Part shown: positions 26,506-34,446 of the stretch, one piece after another | How the letters are laid out: each line of letters opens with the position of its first letter | How positions within the stretch are numbered: the first letter of the stretch is position 1 | Source: Cohnella terricola | GTDB lineage: Bacteria > Bacillota > Bacilli > Paenibacillales > Paenibacillaceae | NCBI RefSeq assembly: GCF_007786475.1 | Contig: NZ_VNJJ01000001.1 | Location: forward strand, 496,001 to 560,000 | Direction: 5' to 3' | Length of the DNA: 64,000 bases | Program-made: the position numbers and the translations under genes | The notes under the pieces: model-generated | Seen by the model: the letters and a program-made list of their open reading frames with translations, nothing else | Database searches by the model: none | What the model was told of the DNA's origin: nothing

Positions 26506-26697
26506 TTAATGCAAGGGAAATCAATGCTCATTTTGTTGATCATCCTCCATGTTTTTTTGATGGATTTATTATGAATTTGCCACATTTAGAGTGAATTGAT
26601 AATCCTCTAGACCTAGTTTGTCGTTAATGATACTATTATGGAAAATGGTGGATTAATGTTTGAGAATTATTTATTGATCTCATTCGAGGAGGAAATT

Positions 26698-27078
26698 ATG
26701 AATTTCACACCAAGCAAAAAATTACTTGATTTGTCTAATGATTATGGTTCAAAACTTTCTAATAAACGTCTAATTGGAATATTTCTTACTGCACTCATTT
26801 TATTTCTCCCGAGACTCGTAAATTATAATATATTTGTTTCGATACTTGCATTTTTTGCAATTGTTCCGTTTTGGATCTATTATTTCAACTGGAAAAGTGC
26901 AGAGTCAAAAAAAATAAAAGAAATTCATGAAGCTGAATATGAAATTTCGAGAATCATTATTGAAATAGATAAAATTGATAAGCTAAAAAATAGTGGCTTA
27001 ATGTCGGGAGAAGATTACCTTCAGAAGAAAGATGAGTATCAGAGAATGTATGATAAATATAAAGGCTTTATTGAATAG
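26698..27078 (+). CDS. Membrane protein with SHOCT-like C terminus
   Basis: A 126-residue protein with two membrane helices (about residues 24-41 and 44-62) and a charged C-terminal helix containing IDKLKNSGLMSGEDYLQKK. This matches the short SHOCT-type oligomerisation motif (leucine-rich helix, then Gly-x-(I/L)-(T/S)-x-E-(E/D)-(F/Y)). ATG 26698 has GAGGAGG 5 bp upstream. It directly precedes the HEPN-type gene and may be its membrane partner; that link is inference. Confidence 0.5.
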   Translation: MNFTPSKKLLDLSNDYGSKLSNKRLIGIFLTALILFLPRLVNYNIFVSILAFFAIVPFWIYYFNWKSAESKKIKEIHEAEYEISRIIIEIDKIDKLKNSGLMSGEDYLQKKDEYQRMYDKYKGFIE

Positions 27079-27119
27079 ATTACAATTATTTTGTTGTCTT
27101 TCATCACGGGGTGATGGTT

Positions 27120-27941
27120 ATGGAGATTGATGATCTAAGGAAGCTTATCAGAGAGCTAGCAATAAGTATTGGTAAAACTTATGAACCACTCTTTGCTGCA
27201 GTAAAACAGGTAACTGATGAATATAGTGAATCTGCAAGAAAAATAGGATTAGAAGTTGCATTCATAGGCGAACAGATTAGCAAATCACTTGCACCTTTAG
27301 TAGTAGATACCACTTGGATTGAAGAAGCTATTCCAAGGCTTGAGAATAGCCTTCAAAAATATAAGTTAATATTAATTGACTTAGAATTTCCTCCTTATTA
27401 CGGTTTTGACTTCAATCAAATTAATAGTTTGGTTGAAGTATATGAACAAAAAGGGAAAGGGGAAGCCAAGAAATATTTAAATGACTTAATCGGTAAAGAA
27501 TTTAATAGAAATCAAATCAATATTATGTTCGCCAACTGGAAAAGAAGTACTTATATCAATAAGAGTCGTTCAAAAATCCTTGATGAAATACATTTTGCAC
27601 ATACAAGCAGAAAGTATTTCTTATCAGTTGCAACAATCATTCCACAGATTGAAGGAGTTCTTATTAGAGGTAAGAAGCATAAAGGGAGAGTTAACCAGAA
27701 GGACATCTTAAAACTTGTAAAAGGACTAATTGATAAAGGTAAATTTAGTATTGATAAAGTACTTGATATTTATTTCGAAACTATTCTATATACGGGTTTC
27801 ACATTAAATAAGAAAAGGGCAAGTAGTTTATCTAGAAACGCCATTTTACATGGAATAGATATCAAATATGGAAACAGAATAAACTCAATTAAGTGTATGA
27901 TTTTATTTGACTATCTGCTTAATAAATTAGATGAACAATGA
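27120..27941 (+). CDS. HEPN-type protein with Rx4H motif
   Basis: A 273-residue protein, mostly helical. Near the C terminus it has LSRNAILHG: Arg239-Asn-x3-His244, the Rx4-6H signature of HEPN ribonucleases, followed by a Tyr-Gly and a hydrophobic helix (LFDYLL), an arrangement common in abortive-infection proteins. I recognise no N-terminal partner domain. ATG 27120 is preferred because GGGGTGA lies 5 bp upstream; an ATG at 27114 and a GTG at 27111 are in frame. A role in phage defence or as a toxin is inferred from the motif. Confidence 0.5.
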   Translation: MEIDDLRKLIRELAISIGKTYEPLFAAVKQVTDEYSESARKIGLEVAFIGEQISKSLAPLVVDTTWIEEAIPRLENSLQKYKLILIDLEFPPYYGFDFNQINSLVEVYEQKGKGEAKKYLNDLIGKEFNRNQINIMFANWKRSTYINKSRSKILDEIHFAHTSRKYFLSVATIIPQIEGVLIRGKKHKGRVNQKDILKLVKGLIDKGKFSIDKVLDIYFETILYTGFTLNKKRASSLSRNAILHGIDIKYGNRINSIKCMILFDYLLNKLDEQ

Positions 27942-27971
27942 CATCATATCATCCTTCGGGGTGTCTTTTTT
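27940..27971 (+). terminator. Probable terminator after the HEPN-type gene
   Basis: GACA (27940-27943) and ATCC pair with GGGT and TGTC around a TTCG tetraloop, followed by six T (27966-27971). Confidence 0.55.
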
Positions 27972-27985
27972 GTTTTGCCATTAAC

Positions 27986-28201
27986 CTAGGAGATGTAGCG
28001 GATTGAATAAAGCCGTCCTGTGTACACTCTCCGATTAGGCGCGGATTGAAGCTTTAAGACATCCTCGTCAGTAAATACCTCAAAAGTTTCTTTCTCTTCT
28101 ATTTGATATTCAATCGAATCTTTTGGAAGTTCCGATAAAAACGCAGAATCTTTTTCGCAATTGCAACGATTTCTTATTCCGATAAAGATATCGTTTGAAT
28201 A
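27986..28201 (-). pseudogene. Minus-strand coding remnant at the island's right end
   Basis: A 71-codon frame bounded by stops reads leftward through ELPKDSIEYQIEEKETFEVF and ends in RLYSIRYIS. It looks like real protein but has no start codon or ribosome site. It is probably the 3' end of a truncated gene adjacent to the attachment-like repeat. No family recognised. Confidence 0.35.
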
Positions 28202-28240
28202 TTAGTGAAAACCCTCAAAACCCTTGATGCGTAAGGCTTC

Positions 28241-28379
28241 GGCAATATCGACTCTATTTCGCATTTGTTCGGCTACACGATCAACATCGCTAAATCGAAG
28301 CCGACGAATAGCGAGTTCATCGCGATGGTCGCGGACAAGCTAAGGATTTAGCATAAGGTGAGTTAGGCGGCTTGGCGTA
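28241..28379 (+). repeat. Direct repeat copy 2 (second spo0A 3' end), island right boundary
   Basis: This copy encodes the C terminus of Spo0A in frame ([19 protein letters not shown]...) but ends LRI-stop, five residues earlier than the intact gene. Differences from 22219-22357 are mainly synonymous, implying divergence of two functional alleles before or after insertion. No Spo0A sequence precedes it. Confidence 0.85.
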
Positions 28380-28412
28380 TAGAAAATCTATTAAAAGAAT
28401 GAAGTTTATAAT

Positions 28413-28443
28413 AAAAATGGCGACCAAATTGGCCGCCATTTTT
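28413..28443 (+). terminator. Terminator after the duplicated spo0A end
   Basis: AAAAATGGCG-CC pairs with GG-CGCCATTTTT with one internal mismatch and an AAATT loop. The T-rich 3' arm makes a good intrinsic terminator. It is probably the displaced original end of a spo0A transcript. Confidence 0.7.
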
Positions 28444-28551
28444 CATTTCAAGTTGAATAACTTTATTCAGCTAAAGGTAGGTAAACGCAACTAAAATATG
28501 TTAGATATAGTATAGTTATATATCGTCTGCAACGAAAAGAGGAATTCACCA

Positions 28552-28764
28552 ATGCCTAAAAACCTAAAAACAAAGGTCTTTGTCTTGCTAATAACAATAG
28601 CATGTCTCGTCCCGTTTTTTTTGTTATGGTTGTATTTCTCAATTATGAAAGGATTGTAGTGAAAGAGAATCATCCTATTCAAAACATTATTACAGGCTTT
28701 CTTTATTACGATATTGTTTTTGGTTATTGATTTTATTAGAAATAAGAAGCGGAAACTGAGATAG
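28552..28764 (+). pseudogene. Small membrane peptide, possibly a two-part broken gene
   Basis: ATG 28552 after AAGAGG opens a 35-residue hydrophobic peptide (one helix) ending at TAG 28657. The same frame continues past TAG TGA for 33 more codons with another membrane helix and a basic end (RNKKRKLR). It could be a complete 35-residue membrane peptide or a 70-codon gene with two nonsense codons. Confidence 0.35.
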
Positions 28765-28791
28765 AATTTTTAAATTTGGGGGAGTTCCTTA

Positions 28792-29385
28792 ATGACGAAC
28801 AGTAAATTGAATCCCAAGGTTGATGGGTTTCTAAGAAAAGCTAAAAAGTGGAAGGAAGAATATGAGAAATTAAGAAGTATCGTTCTTGACTGCGAGCTGA
28901 CCGAGGATTTTAAGTGGATGCATCCATGTTACACGTATCAGAACAAAAACATCGTTATCATTCATGGATTTAAAGAATATTGCGCGCTACTGTTTCACAA
29001 AGGTGCTTTATTGCCCGATCCTTATGGCATTCTAATCCAACAAACGGAGAATGTGCAGGCGGCGCGTCAGATTCGGTTCACCAATGTTCAAGAAATAGTC
29101 GAGATGGAATCCATATTGAAAGCCTATATTCGCGAAGCCATTGAAGTCGAAAAAGCCGGTTTAGAAGTGGAATTTAAGAAGAGCGAAGAATTCAAGGTTC
29201 CCGAGGAATTTCAAAATAAATTAGATGAAAACCCTGCCTTGAAAGCTGCTTTCGAAACATTGACGCCGGGGCGGCAAAGAGCATACCTGCTTTATTTCGC
29301 TCAACCCAAACAATCCAAAACTCGAGAGTCAAGGGTCGAGAAATATATGCAGCAAATCCTCGATGGAAAGGGCTTGAACGATTAA
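28792..29385 (+). CDS. YdeI/OmdA family protein (DUF1801)
   Basis: A 197-residue protein. An N-terminal DUF1801 (iron-chaperone/YdhG-like) domain of about residues 15-115 contains KWMHPCYTYQNKNI and FKEYCALLFHKGALL. A C-terminal OmdA-type helical domain (about 135-197) contains FETLTPGRQRAYLLYF. The family is widespread with no firm biochemical role; YdeI in Bacillus has been tied to peptide resistance. The SD GGGGGAG lies before ATG 28792. The gene stands alone. Confidence 0.85.
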   Translation: MTNSKLNPKVDGFLRKAKKWKEEYEKLRSIVLDCELTEDFKWMHPCYTYQNKNIVIIHGFKEYCALLFHKGALLPDPYGILIQQTENVQAARQIRFTNVQEIVEMESILKAYIREAIEVEKAGLEVEFKKSEEFKVPEEFQNKLDENPALKAAFETLTPGRQRAYLLYFAQPKQSKTRESRVEKYMQQILDGKGLND

Positions 29386-29401
29386 CTTTTAGTTTTGATT
29401 T

Positions 29402-30448
29402 TTAAATTTTAATGAAGTACAAGTCGTTATCCTTGATTATCAAATCATTCTTCAACATTCTTGATAAGGCTTCATCAACATCATCGTGAGTAACATCGCC
29501 GTGATCGAGCCAAAAGGAAAGGGTGTCGTTTGGACCCGACATATCGAACTGGCCGTTAGATATTAGTTGTTGTAATATTTGGCCTTCAATCGTATTCTTG
29601 GGAGCCGTGAAGGCCTTTTTGATCGTCAGATGCTCTCCCCTAGGTTCTACTAATAAAAATAACGTGGTCAGATAACTGCGGGATGGGTCATAATCGATAT
29701 CCTGCGTGAAGAACATTTCGTCGTTGCCGTCGTTATCATAATCCATAATGCCGAATCGTTCGATACGATTCGTACGGAATGGATGATTATCGGTCAATAA
29801 TTTCTTCGCTTCCTTAGGATCGGAAACGATTAATTGCACGATTTTACTATATTCAATAAAATCCTTCGGTTTATATTGCTCGTAATGAATGGTTTCAGAC
29901 AAGCTATACTTCGGGATGTTGATTTGCACAAAATGATGATCAAACGTTGAATAGATTCTTCCGTTTTCGTTTTCGAGCAGAAGCTCATTATCGTTCCATA
30001 TCTCAATGATTTGGTTATCTTTGTATGTAAACAAATGAACTTGATAATAACTGTCGGTCCGGCCGACGCTCGCATATCCTGCATATACGGCTATATAATT
30101 GTTCCCGTTGGAATTTTCAATAATTTGAATAGTCGGCTTAGATGCATAGGCGTAAATATCCCAATAAAGAAAGTCATCAGGTAATTCTACGATGTGATCG
30201 TCAACGACTAACTCTAATTTGTGTTCGTCATCTTCACCACTTGGGAGATAATACAAAGCGATATGATTATTTTGTATTCCGTCTAAGGGATAATCTATTT
30301 CGTGAAGCATTAATCGGATATCAGTCGGGTTGTTAGAATTCGAATCTTCAGTTAATTTCGGAGGACTTATTTCTTTCCGGTCATGATTATTGCTGCAGCC
30401 AACAAGGAATAACGCAATTAGCAAATAAACGATTAGTTTTGTACGCAA
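29402..30448 (-). CDS. Hypothetical lipoprotein
   Basis: A 348-residue exported protein. The N terminus has a short signal sequence with a lipobox LVGC (Cys18), so it should be lipid-anchored outside the membrane. The mature part is acidic, with beta-rich repeats and a segment NDGNDEMFFTQDIDYD resembling a calcium-type or FG-GAP-like loop. No catalytic motif is visible. The TTG start at 30448 is supported by AGGAGGAGG upstream on the minus strand. It converges with the YdeI-type gene, with only 16 bp between stops. Confidence 0.7.
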   Translation of the reverse strand: MRTKLIVYLLIALFLVGCSNNHDRKEISPPKLTEDSNSNNPTDIRLMLHEIDYPLDGIQNNHIALYYLPSGEDDEHKLELVVDDHIVELPDDFLYWDIYAYASKPTIQIIENSNGNNYIAVYAGYASVGRTDSYYQVHLFTYKDNQIIEIWNDNELLLENENGRIYSTFDHHFVQINIPKYSLSETIHYEQYKPKDFIEYSKIVQLIVSDPKEAKKLLTDNHPFRTNRIERFGIMDYDNDGNDEMFFTQDIDYDPSRSYLTTLFLLVEPRGEHLTIKKAFTAPKNTIEGQILQQLISNGQFDMSGPNDTLSFWLDHGDVTHDDVDEALSRMLKNDLIIKDNDLYFIKI

Positions 30449-30513
30449 ATAATCCTCCTCCTATTCTTCATTTCTATTCATTAGACGGTTTTAAACTTAT
30501 ATTTGATGCAACA

Positions 30514-30720
30514 TTAGCTACGCTAACGGTCACACGGGAGGCTAATATGCCGAAAACAGCTGATTTTGTTATTTAACGGTCGTTACAGCGCTTAATCGCT
30601 CTGAAAACCGCCAAAAGCGAGCATGATCACAAAATAACTGCGATAGTGTCCGTTAGAATCCAAATGGATAAATTTGCTCCCATTAGCGGCGTCCATGTCC
30701 GTTATTTATGAGTACCTAAC
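30514..30720. repeat. REP-like intergenic element with AACGG/CCGTTA elements
   Basis: In the 390-bp gap before the coiled-coil gene, the elements CTAACGG, TTAACGG, GTCCGTTA (twice) and CTAACGACAC recur in both orientations around a central TACAGCGCTTAATCGC segment. The look is that of a dispersed extragenic repeat. I see no gene here. Confidence 0.45.
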
Positions 30721-30835
30721 GACACTTTTTGCAATATTTTTTCTAAGATACCCCCTCAAAACCCGAAGCACTCACGAATAGTTATAATTAACCAATATAT
30801 TAGCGAGATGCTCAAAAAGAAAGAGGTTTGGGTAT

Positions 30836-31072
30836 ATGGTCAGTTCAGCGAAAAAGGTACGTTATATAAACGAGAAAGAAAACTTCAATTTAATGGCTGC
30901 ATACCAGCTAAGAATTGCCGAGAATGAGCAGTTGCTTCAGGAAATCCATAGATTAAACGCCAAGCTCCAACAGACAAGCACGGAACTCGAGCAAGCTCAA
31001 GACGAAGCGAACAATTACCGCGAAATGTATCTTGCGATTCGTCAGGGTCATTATTTGCTTGTTCCGAAATGA
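30836..31072 (+). CDS. Short coiled-coil protein
   Basis: A 78-residue protein with a basic N terminus, a heptad-patterned helix of about 50 residues (NEQLLQEIHRLNAKLQ, then TELEQAQDEANNYREMY) and a short hydrophobic end. ATG 30836 has AGAGGT 8 bp upstream. It looks like a small scaffolding or regulatory protein. No family is certain. Confidence 0.55.
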   Translation: MVSSAKKVRYINEKENFNLMAAYQLRIAENEQLLQEIHRLNAKLQQTSTELEQAQDEANNYREMYLAIRQGHYLLVPK

Positions 31073-31090
31073 GGTTGTTTAACGTACGAA

Positions 31091-31121
31091 AAGCCGTTTC
31101 TTCGAAGAAGGACGGTTTTTT
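31091..31121 (+). terminator. Terminator after the coiled-coil gene
   Basis: CCGT-CTTC pairs with GAAG-ACGG around a short loop, with internal mismatches, followed by six T (31116-31121). Confidence 0.6.
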
Positions 31122-31218
31122 GTTTTGAAGACGCAGGGAATGCAAAGAAGCTAATCTGGGAAATTTAGAGTGGATGATACAGGTTTAATGAACGTAATAA
31201 AAGGAGGAAGGTAAATCT

Positions 31219-32940
31219 TTGACATTGCTGACCAATCAGAAGGATCGGAAGATGACGTCGACACCGACGCCCGCTTCTTCACCTACGTTGGGACAATATT
31301 TATTCGATTGCTTGAAAGCGGAAGGCATAAGTGAAATATTCGGCATACCGGGGGATTACAACTTTAGCCTGTTGGATACGTTGGAACGATACGAGGGAAT
31401 CCGTTTCGTTAACGGACGGAACGAGCTGGGAGCGGGATATGCCGCCGACGGCTACGCAAGACTCCAGGGTATGTCCGCGCTTATTACGACTTTCGGAGTC
31501 GGCGAGATGAGCGCGTGCAATACCATCGCTGGCGCGAATAGCGAATATGTGCCGCTCGTGCACATCGTTGGCGCACCGAAATCGACGGATCAACAGGCAC
31601 ATAAGCTTATGCATCACACGCTGCTGAACGGCGATTTTGATGTGTTCCGCAAGATGTATACGCATCTATGCGCATATACGGCGATCTTGACTCCGGAGAA
31701 TGCCGAAATGGAAATCCCGACGGCGATTCGCTTAGCCAAGCAAAAACGCAAGCCAGTATATCTGATGGTTGCGATCGACCTGGTTACCAAACCGATCGTC
31801 AGATGCGCGACCCCGTTGGAGACACCATGCGGGACAAGCAAATCCGCCCTTGAGGCGGCTCTTCAACATATTCGTGGACTGCTTGCCGGATCGAATCATG
31901 CGGTGCTTTTGTCGGATATGCTGACGCTTCGTTATGGGCTCCGAGATGCTGTTCACCAATTAGCGCTGCGCTTGAACTTGCCGGCTGCCTCGCTTCTTCT
32001 AGGTAAAAGCAGCTTTGACGAACGACATCCAAATTACATCGGAGTATACGGCGGCGCGTTCGGCAGCGAGCAAGTTAGAAACATCGTGGAAAGCGCGGAT
32101 TGCGTTATTGCGGTGGGGATGATCTGGACGGACATCAATTCCGCGAACGAAACGGCGAAGCTTGACCGTCTTCGCCTTGTCGATATTCAGCCGGAATTCG
32201 TCAAGGTTGGCGAAACGAAGTACGAAAATGTCATGGCGGCGGATCTGATAGCTGCATTAAATGCATCCGGTTGGGCTCGAAGTGGAGCGATTCCGCAAAT
32301 TTCTCACCCTTACGACTCTCTAACTGGAGAGCTGGATCATCCGATCCGCGCGGCATCGTATTACCCGCGGTTTCAGCGCATGCTGAAGGACAAAGATATC
32401 GTCGTGGTCGAGACCGGAACGCTGGCGTATGGCATGTCTCAGATGCACTTGCCGGCGGGAGCCGACTATATTTCCCAACAAGGCTGGCAAAGCATCGGTT
32501 ATGCTACCCCGGCCGCTCTAGGGGCTTGCATCGCTGCTCCGGAGAGGCGCGTGGTGCTGTTTACGGGAGACGGTTCTCTCCAACTGACGGTGCAAGAGAT
32601 CAGCACGATGCTGAATAACGGCTGCCGACCGATCGTGTTTATCCTGAATAATAGGGGATACACGATCGAGAAGTATTTGAACGTCAAAACGTCCGATCAG
32701 CAATACAATCAGATTCCCGATTGGCAGTATACGCGGTTAGCCGAAGCGTTCGGCGGGCAGGCGTTCACGGCACGGGTACGCACGAACCGGGAACTCGATG
32801 AAGCGATAGCCGCGGCGGAACAAGCACAAATAAGCCGGTTGTGCATCATCGAGCTGATCGTTACGGATCCACTGGATGCGCCGGAATATTTGCTCCGGCT
32901 TCGCAAGCATTTGGAAGAACAGGAACGATTGCAGGGATAA
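31219..32940 (+). CDS. Thiamine-diphosphate-dependent 2-oxo-acid decarboxylase (pyruvate/indolepyruvate type)
   Basis: A 573-residue enzyme of the pyruvate decarboxylase/indolepyruvate decarboxylase/KdcA group. It decarboxylates a 2-oxo acid to an aldehyde. The N-terminal domain has FGIPGDYNFSLLD and the catalytic Glu in NGRNELGAGYAADGYAR; HHTLLNGDF follows. The C-terminal TPP motif is GDGSLQLTVQEISTMLNN with NRGYTIE. The exact substrate cannot be read from sequence. The TTG at 31219 follows AAGGAGG (31201-31207); an ATG at 31252 is an alternative. It stands alone between terminators. Confidence 0.85.
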   Translation: MTLLTNQKDRKMTSTPTPASSPTLGQYLFDCLKAEGISEIFGIPGDYNFSLLDTLERYEGIRFVNGRNELGAGYAADGYARLQGMSALITTFGVGEMSACNTIAGANSEYVPLVHIVGAPKSTDQQAHKLMHHTLLNGDFDVFRKMYTHLCAYTAILTPENAEMEIPTAIRLAKQKRKPVYLMVAIDLVTKPIVRCATPLETPCGTSKSALEAALQHIRGLLAGSNHAVLLSDMLTLRYGLRDAVHQLALRLNLPAASLLLGKSSFDERHPNYIGVYGGAFGSEQVRNIVESADCVIAVGMIWTDINSANETAKLDRLRLVDIQPEFVKVGETKYENVMAADLIAALNASGWARSGAIPQISHPYDSLTGELDHPIRAASYYPRFQRMLKDKDIVVVETGTLAYGMSQMHLPAGADYISQQGWQSIGYATPAALGACIAAPERRVVLFTGDGSLQLTVQEISTMLNNGCRPIVFILNNRGYTIEKYLNVKTSDQQYNQIPDWQYTRLAEAFGGQAFTARVRTNRELDEAIAAAEQAQISRLCIIELIVTDPLDAPEYLLRLRKHLEEQERLQG

Positions 32941-32954
32941 CCAAGCTTCCTCCA

Positions 32955-32984
32955 GAAGACGCGCTCCATCGGAGTGCGTCTTTC
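32955..32984 (+). terminator. Terminator after the decarboxylase gene
   Basis: AAGACGC-CTCC pairs with GGAG-GCGTCTT with one mismatch and an ATC loop, followed by TTTC. Confidence 0.7.
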
Positions 32985-33021
32985 ATATTCTCCCAAAAAA
33001 TTTAGGAGCCTTTAAGGTTTA

Positions 33022-33043
33022 AACTATAATTTCTGTTATAGTT
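33022..33043. promoter_or_regulatory. Palindrome overlapping the -10 of the foldase gene
   Basis: AACTATAA (33022-33029) and TTATAGTT (33036-33043) form a perfect 8-bp inverted repeat with a 6-bp spacer. The left half contains the -10 sequence TATAAT (33025-33030). It could be an operator for a dimeric regulator; none is identified. The -35 is weak. Confidence 0.45.
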
Positions 33044-33082
33044 GAGAAATGGTTGTTATTAATTCGAGGGGGAATTACCGGA

Positions 33083-34216
33083 ATGAACGAAAGAAATGAA
33101 AATGAATTAAACGATAAGCAAGAGCTTGCAAGTCATGAAGCCGAACAGGAGATTGCTGCGGCATCTGCCGTGGCGGACCCGGCTCCTTTGGCAGCCCCGG
33201 AAATAGCGGCTCCCGCTAGAAGTTCCTCGGCGACAGTTGTACCGTGGGTAGTTGCGGTCGTCGCGATCGCGGCGCTCGTCTTCGTACTCATTCGCGGCAC
33301 TTCCGCCGGCACGGAGAACGAAGCGATTGCGAAGATGGACGGCGTTACGATCAAGAAAAGCGATATTTACGACGAGATCGAAAAACAATTCGGCAAAGAG
33401 CAAATGATTTCTTTGATCGACAACGTCGCTCAGACGAGAGCGATCGAAATGGAGTCCAAGAAGGCCGGGGTTACGATTACGGACGAGGACGTAAAAGAAG
33501 AAATCGACAATATCATTAAACAATACGGAATGGCTTCCGAGGCGGATTTAACCAATGCGTTGATCCAATCCGGGGCCACGTTGGACGACTTCAAGAATAA
33601 GCAGATCATTCCAAACTTGAAAATACTCAAATTGTTCGAGAGCAAGCATCCGGTAACCGACGACGAACTGAAAGCTTATTTCGAGAAAAATAAAGAAACG
33701 AAATTCGCAACGACGCCGAAAGAAGTCAAAGCGTCCCATATTCTGCTTCATACGAAGGAAGAGGCCGAAGCCGTGTTGGCCGAGTTGAAAGCCGGCAAAG
33801 ACTTCGCGACGCTGGCCAAAGAAAAATCGCAAGATCCGGGTTCGAAGGATCAAGGCGGCGATCTCGGATTTTTCGGGCCGGGCGAGATGAACTCCGGATT
33901 CGAGACGGCCGCTTTCGCGCTAGCCAAAGGCGAGATGAGCGATGTCGTAGAAGCGGAGAGCGGATTCCACATCATTAAGGTGACCGATATCAAGGAAGCG
34001 GTCGTGTCGGAGTACGATGCGGTGAAAAAGGAAGTCAAGCTGGCCTATTATGAAGAAAAGAGAGATACCGAAGGACAAGCATGGTTGAAATCTTTCATGA
34101 AGGACAAGAATTATAAGAACTTGCTAGAAGATAAGCCTGAATTGGCTGCTTCCGCGCCGGCAAGTCCGGAGGCTTCTCCATCTGCGTCGGCGGAATCCTC
34201 CCCTGCCAAGCAATAA
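33083..34216 (+). CDS. PrsA-like parvulin foldase, membrane-anchored
   Basis: A 377-residue peptidyl-prolyl cis-trans isomerase that would fold exported proteins outside the membrane. After an acidic cytoplasmic leader there is one membrane helix (about residues 50-70), a SurA-like N-domain (about 80-200) and a parvulin domain (about 208-300, with ASHILLHT, GGDLGFFGPGEM and GFHIIKVT). The C-terminal tail is rich in Ser/Ala/Pro. Unlike classical PrsA it has no lipobox and is anchored by the helix. ATG 33083 follows GAGGGGGA; an upstream frame start at 33053 lacks an SD. Confidence 0.88.
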   Translation: MNERNENELNDKQELASHEAEQEIAAASAVADPAPLAAPEIAAPARSSSATVVPWVVAVVAIAALVFVLIRGTSAGTENEAIAKMDGVTIKKSDIYDEIEKQFGKEQMISLIDNVAQTRAIEMESKKAGVTITDEDVKEEIDNIIKQYGMASEADLTNALIQSGATLDDFKNKQIIPNLKILKLFESKHPVTDDELKAYFEKNKETKFATTPKEVKASHILLHTKEEAEAVLAELKAGKDFATLAKEKSQDPGSKDQGGDLGFFGPGEMNSGFETAAFALAKGEMSDVVEAESGFHIIKVTDIKEAVVSEYDAVKKEVKLAYYEEKRDTEGQAWLKSFMKDKNYKNLLEDKPELAASAPASPEASPSASAESSPAKQ

Positions 34217-34232
34217 TCGAACAGCGAACAGT

Positions 34233-34274
34233 CAGCTTGTCCGGCGCCATCATGGCTTTCGGACAAGCTGTTTT
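34233..34274 (+). terminator. Terminator after the foldase gene
   Basis: CAGCTTGTCCG (34233-34243) pairs perfectly with CGGACAAGCTG (34260-34270), followed by TTTT. Confidence 0.85.
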
Positions 34275-34322
34275 CATATTGCGGAAAGGTCGAATCTATT
34301 TTCATTCATTCCATATACAAAC

Positions 34323-34360
34323 CTTAAGCCTTCCTTAAGAAATGTAAAACCTGCCTTAAG
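34323..34360 (+). promoter_or_regulatory. CTTAAG direct repeats, operator of the two-component operon
   Basis: CTTAAG occurs at 34323, 34334 and 34355, i.e. spaced by 11 and 21 bp, one and two helical turns. It lies just upstream of the presumed -35 region; TATAGT (34388-34393) is the -10. The same 11-bp-spaced pair precedes the carboxypeptidase gene. This suits binding of the adjacent OmpR-family regulator. Confidence 0.6.
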
Positions 34361-34446
34361 ATGCGGACAGAACGTAATCGGATGGGGTATAGTGGGAATG
34401 ATAGTGCCGAATCTGCACGACGTTTTTAATAAAGGAGTAAGACGTG

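Larger units (their letters stand above)
22358..28240 (+). mobile_element. AT-rich accessory island inserted at the 3' end of spo0A
   Basis: About 5.9 kb lie between the two spo0A 3'-end copies. Base composition and codon use are clearly AT-richer than on both sides. Most genes are very small and unrelated to the core, and several are broken. The layout is what integration into the 3' end of a conserved gene leaves behind, with the gene restored by an element-borne copy. I found no integrase or transposase inside, so it appears to be a decayed or non-autonomous element. Confidence 0.7.

Noticed and set aside
26409..26594. Plus-strand 61-codon frame
   Set aside because: No ribosome site, and it lies antisense to a decayed minus-strand gene whose peptide pieces look more genuine.
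22358..28240. Integron or skin-like element with its own recombinase
   Set aside because: I found no tyrosine or serine recombinase, no integron integrase and no attC-like imperfect palindromes in the island.
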